From: JBDSKH01 sp050245915
GTDB taxonomy: Bacteria; Actinomycetota; Actinomycetes; Actinomycetales; Microbacteriaceae
Assembly (NCBI GenBank): GCA_050245915.1
Contig: JBFWWZ010000010.1
Span: forward strand, 8,374 to 72,373
Length of the DNA: 64,000 nt
Direction: 5' to 3'
Position numbers and translations under genes: made by a program. Below the pieces are notes generated by a model. The model saw only the letters and a list, made by a program, of their open reading frames with translations, did no database searches and was not told the origin of the DNA. The stretch's first letter is position 1. Each line of letters opens with the position of its first letter. Shown piece after piece: positions 34,327-40,921 of the stretch.

Positions 34327-35521
34327 CTTCGTATCCCGTCATTCCGAGCTGCTGCTTCTCGCGCCAGAGTTGTTCACACGCCAGGTTCGGGTGCGTGTCC
34401 TGGTCGCGTCGGAGGCGGGTCATCGGCTCGCCACAGCCTTTGCAGATCGACTGTTGCGCTGTTGCGTTCGGGTAGTTAGACGCAACACTCACAACGGGCG
34501 TAACAGGGGCGTTATCGCTGTTGCGTGTGTATTTCCCGCGCCCGGAACGGATTATGCGGGCCGATCTGACCAGACGTCCCAGGTACACCCGCGCTTGGTT
34601 CTTCTGAATGTCGAACTCTTCCGAGATCGCAGCAGCGTCAACCTCAGTTGACGAACTGTTGACGTAGGCCAGGATCTCGCTCGAGAGGTCTCCCAGGTTG
34701 GCGTCATCACTTCGACGCACTAGCTCATGGACGGTCAGGGTCGTTTCTCCGATCAGTGATGCGCGCCCGACGATCGCCGCGTCACCGTTGCCGGTGGGAA
34801 CGGATGCAGAGACGACTTCGAATGCGAGGGATGGGGCTTTCACGCTGTAGTTGGACTTGTCCACCGTGAGAATGCGCTGGTCGGTTTCCTCATCGACCGC
34901 GAGCAGCAAAACGCTCCTGGCGATGTCTCGGAATGCGTGAGACCCGGACACCTTGTCTGAGGCGTTGCCCTGACCCTTCCCGAAATGCATGACCAGGATC
35001 GGAGCGATGCCGAGCTCTCCCGCGAGTCCCGCAATCGGGTCAAGGTTGCGGCGCACATCAGATGCCTTTATCGAGTCGCCCGACATGAGCGAAACGATCG
35101 GATCGATGATCAGAACATGGATGCCCTGTTCGATCAGGGACGCCTTCAGTGACTTGAGGTCTTCCGCAATGGTGGGAAGCCCCGTCCATTCGTCGCCTTC
35201 GTCGGTCGTGGTCTTGACGGAAGAGAAGTCCCAGACTCGCTCCATGTCAGCGCCCGCAGCCGTGAGACGCGGGACAAGAGTCGTCGCCAGATCGTCCTCC
35301 CCCGAGATGAACCCCACGCTGGCGGGTCGTCCGTAGAGGTCGCCCGGGAACTCGCCGCGAGTGAGGCCAGCGGCGAGCCATGCGAGGATCGTTGACTTCC
35401 CGATGCCACCCCGTCCAGCGAGGATCGTCGGGACTCCGAGCGGGACAAGATCCTGGTACGCCCATTCCTGACGGCGTGCTTCAACTAGTGCGAGCGGGGT
35501 CGCCATAAGTTCGCGGGTCAT
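34319..35521 (-). CDS. RepA-like AAA/RecA-fold ATPase (phage replication helicase)
   Basis: A 400-residue RecA-fold ATPase. Walker A is LAGRGGIGKSTILAWLAAGL and Walker B HVLIIDPIVSLM, with FISGEDDLATTLVPRL before and ILVMHFGKGQG and SGSHAFRDIARSVLLL after, as in the RepA/DnaB-like hexameric helicases of plasmids and phages. A C-terminal winged-helix-like region (LAYVNSSSTEVDAAAISEEFDIQKNQARVYLGRL) and a possible zinc pair (CKGCGEP) follow. It probably unwinds or loads at the phage origin. It is coupled by ATGA to the preceding 91-residue gene. Confidence 0.85.
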   Translation of the reverse strand: MTRELMATPLALVEARRQEWAYQDLVPLGVPTILAGRGGIGKSTILAWLAAGLTRGEFPGDLYGRPASVGFISGEDDLATTLVPRLTAAGADMERVWDFSSVKTTTDEGDEWTGLPTIAEDLKSLKASLIEQGIHVLIIDPIVSLMSGDSIKASDVRRNLDPIAGLAGELGIAPILVMHFGKGQGNASDKVSGSHAFRDIARSVLLLAVDEETDQRILTVDKSNYSVKAPSLAFEVVSASVPTGNGDAAIVGRASLIGETTLTVHELVRRSDDANLGDLSSEILAYVNSSSTEVDAAAISEEFDIQKNQARVYLGRLVRSARIIRSGRGKYTRNSDNAPVTPVVSVASNYPNATAQQSICKGCGEPMTRLRRDQDTHPNLACEQLWREKQQLGMTGYEVA

Positions 35522-35793
35522 GCGGCCTCCGCCCAGAGAGCGGCGGTCTGACGCCGCCGGTATTCCTCGGGCGTCCAGCCGTTTGCGTACAGGACGTACC
35601 AGTAGTCCCGTTCACGGGTGAGGCGCTCGATCTCGCCCTGGCAGCAGTTCTCCCCGTGGAGGTTCGCGCCGGCCATGTACCAGGCAGAGACCCCCGGCGA
35701 CAGGTGATGAAATTCCAGCTCACCCGCGATCAGTTTCCAAAGGGTGTCCTGTAGCACCTGATCTACGGTGTGCCCGATCAGTTGCGGCATCAT
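35518..35793 (-). CDS. Phage protein of unknown function
   Basis: A 91-residue protein with an Asp/Glu/Trp-rich pattern: LIGHTVDQVLQDTLWKLIAGELEFHHLSPG and CCQGEIERLTRERDYWYVLYANGWTPEEYRRR. The adjacent Cys pair and His residues could bind metal, but no motif is convincing. It overlaps the ATPase gene (ATGA) and the preceding 60-residue gene (4 bases). Confidence 0.6.
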   Translation of the reverse strand: MMPQLIGHTVDQVLQDTLWKLIAGELEFHHLSPGVSAWYMAGANLHGENCCQGEIERLTRERDYWYVLYANGWTPEEYRRRQTAALWAEAA

Positions 35794-35972
35794 GCGCGCA
35801 CCGCCGGGATCTTGAGCGTGGCGAGGAAGTCCACGAACGGCAGACCGCTCGCGGCCCAGGCGTCCAGCAGATGATCGGCGGTCGTCAGCTCCGCTTCGGG
35901 AGAGTCAGCGCGTACGACTTCAGCGCCGGTTTCGTCGCGCCAGTTGATCTCAGTGTCGTGAAGAGCCCACAT
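35790..35972 (-). CDS. Small phage protein
   Basis: The 60-residue reading from ATG 35972 (MWALHDTEINWRDETG) is preceded by a G-rich GGGGGG stretch that can serve as ribosome-binding site; a GTG at 35981 would add three residues. It is acidic (EAELTTADHLLDAWAAS). It overlaps the next gene by 4 bases and the 36-residue gene upstream by 23 bases. Function unknown. Confidence 0.55.
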   Translation of the reverse strand: MWALHDTEINWRDETGAEVVRADSPEAELTTADHLLDAWAASGLPFVDFLATLKIPAVRA

Positions 35973-36060
35973 TGGACGCACCCCCCGCAGGGGTGAGTCC
36001 GGCGAACGCGGCGAGCAGGGTGTCGCGCTGTGCGTCGGTCAGAGGCGGGTACGCGGTCAT
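35950..36060 (-). CDS. Very small phage protein
   Basis: A 36-residue frame, MTAYPPLTDAQRDTLLAAFA followed by GLTPAGGASNVGSSRH. Its ATG overlaps the stop of the HTH gene (ATGA). The N-terminal part has the look of a phage mini-protein. Support rests on coupling and composition only. Confidence 0.4.
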   Translation of the reverse strand: MTAYPPLTDAQRDTLLAAFAGLTPAGGASNVGSSRH

Positions 36061-36221
36061 GCGCCGACCGCCTCGCGCTGGAGGGTGTCCGGGTCCACGA
36101 ACATGAGTCGCGGACCGACGCGCTCGGCGTTCACGATCCCGGCGTGCGCCCAACGGCGAGCAGTCCGGGGCGTAACGCCAACGGAACGGGCGAACTCCGA
36201 GATGGGTACGGAGCAAGACAT
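36057..36221 (-). CDS. Helix-turn-helix DNA-binding protein (MerR/excisionase-like)
   Basis: From ATG 36221 (GAAGGG 12 bases before) the protein has 54 residues: SVPISEFARSVGVTPRTARRWAHAGIVNAERVGPRLMFVDPDTLQ. This is the winged-helix fold of MerR-like/AlpA-like proteins. In such a position it could be an excisionase (recombination directionality factor) or a regulator of the early operon. A longer start at 36242 (MTKGPNL) is possible. Confidence 0.75.
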   Translation of the reverse strand: MSCSVPISEFARSVGVTPRTARRWAHAGIVNAERVGPRLMFVDPDTLQREAVGA

Positions 36222-36442
36222 TAGATTTGGTCCCTTCGTCAATGGGACTGAGGCGGACTACCCCTGGGAGGGGTGGTGCATCGCACTCGGCAAACCCATT
36301 GCGGGACCAGCTCCTGTTTTGGCATTGCGCTACTTGCAGGAGGGGCCGGTAGCTCTCCGAACTGTTACCGCGTTGCGCGGGAGGGAATTCGGTTCGCTTC
36401 CTCAGTATGAAGTTGTGGCGGGACATAAGAGTCCCAGGAACA

Positions 36443-36472
36443 AGTATCGGACACTTCGGACATGAAAGTCAA
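36443..36472 (-). promoter_or_regulatory. Putative early promoter of the prophage with direct repeats
   Basis: On the minus strand TTGACT (36472-36467) and GATACT (36448-36443) are separated by 18 bases, a good housekeeping-type promoter. The spacer holds a direct repeat, TGTCCGA-AG-TGTCCGA, suitable for a repressor. The promoter would drive the HTH gene and the replication operon. The 374-base gap 36222-36595 around it holds no convincing gene. Confidence 0.45.
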
Positions 36473-36555
36473 GCCAGATTCGAACATCAGTACAAAATTG
36501 GCAGATAGTTGTTCTTCAACCCGAAAGCGCCATTGTTCGAGTCGGGATAGAACAA

Positions 36556-36582
36556 TGCCCCCCGACCGAAAGCCGGGGGGCA
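36556..36582. terminator. Strong GC hairpin
   Basis: TGCCCCCC (36556-36563) pairs with GGGGGGCA (36575-36582) around an 11-base loop. It lies just downstream of the 57-residue HTH gene on the minus strand and is followed there by TTGTTCT, so it can terminate the integrase-proximal transcript before the early promoter. Confidence 0.7.
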
Positions 36583-36595
36583 GTTGTCCAGGTGT

Positions 36596-36769
36596 TCAGC
36601 GGTCCCAGGCTGGGAGCGTGTCAACCCAGGCTGACAGGTCGGAGTGCAGAACGATCGGTTCCCCCTCGGCATCCCGCGCAGGCAACACCCGACGCCGGAT
36701 CGCATCGTTTACCATGTCCACTGGGACAGCCGCGACCTTAGCCGCATCCTTGGGGGTGTACGCGATCAC
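36596..36769 (-). CDS. Small HTH/excisionase-like phage protein
   Basis: A 57-residue frame with a GTG start at 36769 that overlaps the stop of the upstream gene (GTGA). It reads IAYTPKDAAKVAAVPVDMVN, then DAIRRRVLPARDAEGEP and LHSDLSAWVDTLPAW, the layout of an AlpA-like/MerR-like helix-turn-helix with wing. It is a second candidate directionality factor and lies nearer the integrase. Confidence 0.65.
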   Translation of the reverse strand: MIAYTPKDAAKVAAVPVDMVNDAIRRRVLPARDAEGEPIVLHSDLSAWVDTLPAWDR

Positions 36770-37327
36770 GCGGCACCACCAATCGCGGAGAGAGCTGCGC
36801 TCAGCGCACCCACGAGTCCCCGCGCCTGCTCGGGCGTCACGTCGATGATTTCCTTGCCGACCCGCAGACAGAGCAACCGGTCGAACTCGGTCACGGTGCC
36901 CGGTGTGCGCTCATCGGGTTCACCGGGCAGCGGGTTCCCGTCCGGGTCCGCGTTCCAGTCGTCGGGCAGCGGGGCGCACAGGATCTTGGTCGCCTGCTCC
37001 ACTCGGACGCTGACCCCTTCGGACGTCCAGTCTTGGCTGTAGTCCCAGATCAGGACGTCCGGTCCCTCGGCCTCCAGCTTGCGCTCGACGCCCCACGCCG
37101 GCACCGGCAGGGGACAGGCGGGGATCAGGGTGTGGAGCGCCACCCGCTCGAAGTACGTTGCACTCTTTCGCGGACTCGACATCGAAGGGGGTGAGCCCGT
37201 GATATGCCTCTGAGACCGCCTGCCAGCGGGCGTCCTCTTCGGAGAGAATCGGGCGCGAATACTCTTCGTACAGCGCGCCCACGTTGGACGCCCACGCACG
37301 AATCTCAGTACCGTTGTTGTTGCTCAT
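36766..37327 (-). pseudogene. Phage protein of unknown function, apparently frameshifted
   Basis: AGGAG seven bases before ATG 37327 starts MSNNNGTEIRAWASNVGALY and the natural-looking sequence runs to FDVESAKECN. Near 37153-37165 coding sense moves to another frame (YFERVALHTLIPACPLPVP, ending LVGALSAALSAIGGAA at 36766). The C-terminal part is acidic with VEQATKILCAPLPDDW. The pieces fit one protein of about 186 residues if one base is removed. Alternatively there are two overlapping genes, the second beginning at an internal GTG. No family is recognised. Confidence 0.55.
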
Positions 37328-37357
37328 TGCACAGCTCCTGTCTGTGTGTTGGGTGCG

Positions 37358-37385
37358 CCCCTACCCGGTTGCAACCGGGTAGGGG
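37358..37385. terminator. Perfect 28-bp palindrome downstream of the prophage integrase
   Basis: CCCCTACCCGGTT (37358-37370), GC, AACCGGGTAGGGG (37373-37385) is perfectly self-complementary. It lies between the integrase stop (37395) and the start of the next gene on the same strand. The plus strand continues TTTATTT. It is best read as an intrinsic terminator; a dimeric protein site is the alternative. Confidence 0.7.
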
Positions 37386-37394
37386 TTTATTTCG

Positions 37395-38771
37395 TCACGA
37401 CCGCCATTCGATCGTCACGTCCTCAGGCTGGAACGCATTGCGCCCGCCCCGTCTAGTCGGGTGGATCGTCACCACCATGAGCGCGTCCACGATGCGACGC
37501 TTCTCGAGAATCGACATGCGGTCTCCCCAATGAGCCGCCACGTCCTTAGCGCCCGCGAGCGCGTTCACGACGGACCCGCCTTCCGCCGAGGCGATACGGA
37601 CCTGTAGCGCGTCGAGCCGCTGTTGCAGTTTCTCTTTCTGAGTTCGCACAGCGGCAGCGGTCAGAGTTCCTTCCGAGTAGAGCTCCGCCAGCCCGTCCAT
37701 CCGCGCCCGAATGTCCTGCGACTCCGCAGCGAGCGCCGACACGTCCTCTGACGGAGACAGCAACCGGAGAATGTCAGGCTGGGACAGTCGATCGAGAACA
37801 GCGGCCTCCACGATCGCGTCAACCCGTGCGAGGTTGCGGCGCACATCGAAGTTGCGACACTGATAGATCGGTGGGTGATCATTGCGCCCGTGGTTGTAGT
37901 CCAGCAGCACCTTCATCGTGTCGCCGCACTTCCCGCAACGGTAGATCCCGGACCCGAGATACTTCAGCTTCTTGTCCCAGTTCTGGCTCTGGGATCTGAC
38001 CGCTAGCGCCGTCTGAAACCTCTCCCACGTCACCCGGTCCACGATCGGCGGCCAGTCGCCCTGTTCGGTCACCACGTCACCGAGATACGTTCTGACCCCA
38101 GCGTGGGCAGGGTTCGACACTCGAAGTCGGAGGTTCTGATAACTGAACGGGCGACCATTGAGCCCCACGATGCCGCGCCGCCCGAAGTCCTTCGCGATCC
38201 CGTACCAGGATTCGCCAGCAATGAATCGGTTGATCGCTTCCCGCACCACAGCCGCCTCAGATTCGACAATCGAGACCTTGCCGTCAATCCGGACGTAACC
38301 GTACGGTCGGGCCGCGAAATGACGGACACCCTTTCGGGCGCGTTCAAGGTTTGCGGTCTTCTGCCGCTCCCCTTTGTGTTCGACCTCGTATTGAGCCGCC
38401 TGCCCCAGCATTCCCGCCACCATGCGGCCCGAGGGGGTGGTCAGATCCAGGTCCCCCGATTTCACGGTGAAGATTCGGAGGTCGCTGGTCTTCGCCTTTT
38501 CGATCAGCCGAATCAGATCGGTCACCCGCCGATAGAGCCTGTCGGTGTGCCAGCAGATGATCGTGTCCACTTTGCCGGCCTCCACGTCTGCGACCAGCTC
38601 GAGGAACGCGGGCCGATCGCCCTTTGTGGCTGACTTGTCGTTGTCGACGTATTCGCGCTCGACTGTGAGCTCTTTTAGCTTCGCCAGCGTTCGGCAGTCT
38701 GCGAGTTGTCGGCTGACCGCGAGTGCTTCCCCGTCGCGGTCTAGGCTCTGCCGAGCGTAGATAACTGCCAT
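37395..38771 (-). CDS. int: Large serine integrase of the ssb prophage
   Basis: A 458-residue large serine recombinase. The resolvase domain starts MAVIYARQSLDRDGEALAVSRQ, with Ser9 as nucleophile, and includes CWHTDRLYRR and GRMVAGMLGQAAQYEVEHKGERQK. The recombinase domain has RPYGYVRI and NPAHAGVRTYLG. The zinc ribbon is YRCGKCGDTMKV ... YQCRNF, followed by a coiled coil at about 360-410. It cuts both att sites with a 2-base stagger and rejoins them. The ATG at 38771 lies 27 bases from the attR core and 5 bases behind the stop of the truncated ssb frame, so in the lysogen it is read from the ssb promoter. Confidence 0.95.
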   Translation of the reverse strand: MAVIYARQSLDRDGEALAVSRQLADCRTLAKLKELTVEREYVDNDKSATKGDRPAFLELVADVEAGKVDTIICWHTDRLYRRVTDLIRLIEKAKTSDLRIFTVKSGDLDLTTPSGRMVAGMLGQAAQYEVEHKGERQKTANLERARKGVRHFAARPYGYVRIDGKVSIVESEAAVVREAINRFIAGESWYGIAKDFGRRGIVGLNGRPFSYQNLRLRVSNPAHAGVRTYLGDVVTEQGDWPPIVDRVTWERFQTALAVRSQSQNWDKKLKYLGSGIYRCGKCGDTMKVLLDYNHGRNDHPPIYQCRNFDVRRNLARVDAIVEAAVLDRLSQPDILRLLSPSEDVSALAAESQDIRARMDGLAELYSEGTLTAAAVRTQKEKLQQRLDALQVRIASAEGGSVVNALAGAKDVAAHWGDRMSILEKRRIVDALMVVTIHPTRRGGRNAFQPEDVTIEWRS

Positions 38772-38775
38772 GCCG

Positions 38776-38868
38776 TCATGGTACTAATAGAACTGGCAGC
38801 CCGTTGCCGGTGACGATCTGCTTAGGGATCGTGGCGACGAGTCCGGTGAGGGTGAGGGTGTCGGTCAT
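38776..38868 (-). pseudogene. ssb: Chromosomal ssb, 5' part (split by prophage)
   Basis: The strong ribosome-binding site AGGAGG precedes ATG 38868. The frame reads MTDTLTLTGLVATIPKQIVT then GNG, the first strand of an SSB OB-fold. Past the attachment core (38798-38802) it enters phage DNA and ends with LPVLLVP and a stop at 38776. The rest of the gene is at 28916-29335. Confidence 0.92.
38782..38802. other. attR of the ssb prophage
   Basis: TACTAA (38782-38787) is the phage arm, and AGCCC (38798-38802) is the core shared with attL. Right of the core, GTTGCCGGTGACGATCTGC is ssb. The core is flanked by different bases on both sides (C before and G after here; G before and C after in attL), which fixes the duplicated stretch at 5 bp. 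Confidence 0.85.
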
Positions 38869-38922
38869 GGGAGTCCTCCTGAATCGGTGTGCCTGAAAGC
38901 GATGTGCCGAGAGACAGCGAGC

Positions 38923-38973
38923 CCGGATGCCGGGGAGCGGCGCTCGTGCCGGGAAGCCGGCCCCGGCATCCGG
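38923..38973. other. Perfect 13-bp inverted repeat upstream of ssb
   Basis: CCGGATGCCGGGG (38923-38935) and CCCCGGCATCCGG (38961-38973) are exact complements with a 25-base loop. It lies 55 bases upstream of the ssb start on the minus strand and may be a 5'-UTR structure, an operator or a second terminator for the gene at 39065. Confidence 0.5.
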
Positions 38974-39005
38974 AGACCCCATGCTCGCCCCGCATGCCGC
39001 ACGCG

Positions 39006-39044
39006 GAACGCCGCCCGGCCTCCGTGGTGGAGGGGGCGGCGTTC
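39006..39044. terminator. Hairpin terminator downstream of the 39065 gene
   Basis: GAACGCCGCCC (39006-39016) pairs with GGGCGGCGTTC (39034-39044), and the inner CCTCC/GGAGG extends the stem around GTGGT, with a GG bulge. It begins 20 bases past the stop of the minus-strand gene at 39065. There is no U-tract, as is common in actinobacteria. Confidence 0.65.
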
Positions 39045-39064
39045 GACCGTGGTGTGAGGGAGGA

Positions 39065-39283
39065 CTAGTGCTCGCGGTACTCCGGCCAGTCCGACCCGGG
39101 CATCATGCTCGCGTGGAGCGCGCTCTTCGCGACCTCGAGGGTCGGATAGCTGCCCAGCACGGCATCGTCCCGCATCAGCCGCACCTCGTACCCGTCGGCG
39201 ATGCGGTGGATCGAGCCGACCGCTCCGGCTGTTCCGAATGCCACCCAGCGCTGATCCGTGACGGTGTACCTGTCGCTCATCAT
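39065..39283 (-). CDS. Conserved small Microbacteriaceae protein
   Basis: A 72-residue soluble protein starting MMSDRYTVTDQRWVAFG, with IADGYEVRLMRDDAVLGSYPTLEVAKSALHASMMPGSDWPEYREH. AAGGAG precedes the ATG pair (39283/39280). The C-terminal LEVAKSALHASM-PGSDWPE-REH looks strongly conserved and resembles hypothetical proteins I associate with Microbacterium. The strand-loop-helix pattern suggests a small DUF1508-like fold. Function unknown. Confidence 0.7.
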   Translation of the reverse strand: MMSDRYTVTDQRWVAFGTAGAVGSIHRIADGYEVRLMRDDAVLGSYPTLEVAKSALHASMMPGSDWPEYREH

Positions 39284-39354
39284 CGAGCTCCTTTCGTGGT
39301 CTCTCCGCACGCTACGCCGCCGGGGCGACCGTGTCGATGGAACCCAGGCGAAGC

Positions 39355-39882
39355 TCAGGTCGCCTTCACGTACTGCGCGTAGGACTTGCGGATCTTGTTC
39401 ACCTTCGGCAGGGCGACCGCCAGGCAGTATCCCTGGTTCGGATTCTTCGCGAAGAAGTCCTGGTGATACTGCTCGGCATCCCACCAGTCGCCGAGCTTCA
39501 GAATCGTCGTGACGATCCCGCCGTCCCAGTACTCCGCTGCCCGGTCGCGCGCGGCCTCGAACAGCTGCTTCTGCTCGTCATCCGCATAGAACATCGCCGA
39601 GCGGTACTGGGAGCCGACGTCGTTGCCCTGCCGGTTGAGCTGGCGCGGGTCGTGCAGTGAGAAGAAGACGTCGAGGATCACCGTCTCGGGGATCACGGTC
39701 TCGTCGAACACGACCTTGACCGCCTCGGCGTGCCCGGTCTCCCCCGTGCAGACCTCGTCGTAGGTGGGGTGGGCCGTCGACCCGCCGGTGTAGCCGGACA
39801 CGACATCCTGGACCCCGTCGAGCGTTCGGTAGACGGCGTCGAGGCACCAGAAGCAGCCTCCGGCGAGAACGAATGTGCGCAT
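39355..39882 (-). CDS. msrA: Peptide-methionine (S)-S-oxide reductase
   Basis: A 175-residue MsrA. The catalytic motif GGCFWCLDAVY puts Cys10 next to Phe-Trp; GVQDVVSGYTGGSTAHPTYDEVCTGETGHAEAV and YADDEQKQ with AEQYHQDF complete the signature. The enzyme reduces methionine S-sulfoxide in proteins with thioredoxin. A recycling Cys is probably Cys152 in NQGYCLAVALPKV. Actinobacterial oxidative-stress repair gene, transcribed alone and divergent from the aldo-keto reductase gene. Confidence 0.96.
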   Translation of the reverse strand: MRTFVLAGGCFWCLDAVYRTLDGVQDVVSGYTGGSTAHPTYDEVCTGETGHAEAVKVVFDETVIPETVILDVFFSLHDPRQLNRQGNDVGSQYRSAMFYADDEQKQLFEAARDRAAEYWDGGIVTTILKLGDWWDAEQYHQDFFAKNPNQGYCLAVALPKVNKIRKSYAQYVKAT

Positions 39883-39904
39883 GACTGAACCCTAGGCTGG
39901 CAGC

Positions 39905-40921
39905 ATGCTCCTCCACACGCAGTACGTCGCCGCCGCCGACCGTTACGCCTCGATGCCCTATGTGCGCTCGGGCCGCAGCGGGCTGAAACTCCCCCGCATC
40001 TCGCTCGGGCTGTGGAACAACTTCGGCAGCGACCGGCCGCTCGACGTGCAGCGTGCGATCCTGCGCCGGGCGTTCGACCTCGGGGTGACGCACTTCGACC
40101 TGGCCAACAACTACGGACCCGTCAACGGCGCCGCCGAGCGCAACTTCGGCACGATCCTGCACGACGACTTCCTGCCATACCGGGACGAGCTGATCATCTC
40201 GACGAAGGCCGGCTACGACATGTGGGAGGGCCCGTACGGCGAGTGGGGGTCGCGCAAGTACCTGCTCGCATCGCTCGACCAGTCGCTGACGCGCATGGGC
40301 CTCGACTACGTCGACATCTTCTACTCGCACCGGCCCGACCCGGAGACCCCTGTCGAGGAGACGATGGGCGCCCTCGCCCATGCGGTGCGGCAGGGCAAGG
40401 CGCTCTACGCGGGCATCTCGAACTACGACCCCGACCAGACCCGCGCGGCCGCGAAGGCGCTCACGGCCGAAGGCGTGCCGCTCCTCATCCACCAGCCGCG
40501 CTACAACATGTTCGACCGCCGGATGGAGAACGGCCTGCTCGCGGCCCTCGACGAGGTGCAGGCCGGCAGCATCGTGTTCTCGCCGCTCGCCCAGGGCATG
40601 CTGACCGACCGCTACCTGAACGGCATCCCCCAGGGATCGCGGGTCGCCGAGGGCCGCTGGATGACCGAGAAGAACATCACCGAGGCCTACCTGGAGCGCG
40701 CCCGCGGCCTGAACGAGATCGCGAAGGGACGCGGCCAGACGCTCGCGCAACTCGCTCTCACCTGGGTGCTGCGGCATCCGCAGGTCACCAGCGCGCTCAT
40801 CGGGGCGTCGAGCGTGGCGCAGCTGGAGGACTCGCTGAAGACCCTCGAGTTCCCGGACCTCACCGCCGACGAACTCGCCGCCATCGAGCCGTTCGCCGTC
40901 CACGGAACCGAGAACGGCTAG
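39905..40921 (+). CDS. Aldo-keto reductase (YghZ/Gpr-like)
   Basis: A 338-residue aldo-keto reductase. RAFDLGVTHFDLANNYGPVNGAAERNFG carries the catalytic Asp and Tyr; STKAGYDMWEGPYGEWGSRKYLLASLDQSLTRMGLDYVDIFYSHRPDP has the catalytic Lys and His region; SALIGASSVAQLEDSLKTL is the NADPH site. The insert MWEGPYGEWGSRK marks the group of L-glyceraldehyde-3-phosphate reductases (YghZ). It reduces aldehydes such as methylglyoxal. A DMT transporter follows with no spacer. Confidence 0.92.
   Translation: MLLHTQYVAAADRYASMPYVRSGRSGLKLPRISLGLWNNFGSDRPLDVQRAILRRAFDLGVTHFDLANNYGPVNGAAERNFGTILHDDFLPYRDELIISTKAGYDMWEGPYGEWGSRKYLLASLDQSLTRMGLDYVDIFYSHRPDPETPVEETMGALAHAVRQGKALYAGISNYDPDQTRAAAKALTAEGVPLLIHQPRYNMFDRRMENGLLAALDEVQAGSIVFSPLAQGMLTDRYLNGIPQGSRVAEGRWMTEKNITEAYLERARGLNEIAKGRGQTLAQLALTWVLRHPQVTSALIGASSVAQLEDSLKTLEFPDLTADELAAIEPFAVHGTENG

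Larger units (their letters stand above)
29331..38802. mobile_element. 9.47-kb serine-integrase prophage remnant inside ssb
   Basis: The element is bounded by AGCCC cores and interrupts ssb. Gene order on the minus strand from the right end: large serine integrase, small HTH and hypothetical genes, RepA-like ATPase, short hypothetical genes, terminase small subunit, a fragment, a tape-measure remnant and a tail-fibre remnant, with one small plus-strand gene at the left end. Its base composition is visibly poorer in G+C than the flanks. No large terminase, portal, capsid, protease, holin or endolysin is recognisable, so the element cannot form particles alone. Confidence 0.88.

Noticed and set aside
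36085..36465. 126-codon plus-strand frame in the prophage gap
   Set aside because: No ribosome-binding site, poor composition, and its first half is antisense to the HTH gene.
29335..38798. A longer duplicated att core than 5 bp
   Set aside because: The bases beside AGCCC differ at both ends (G versus C before, C versus G after), so the shared run cannot be extended.
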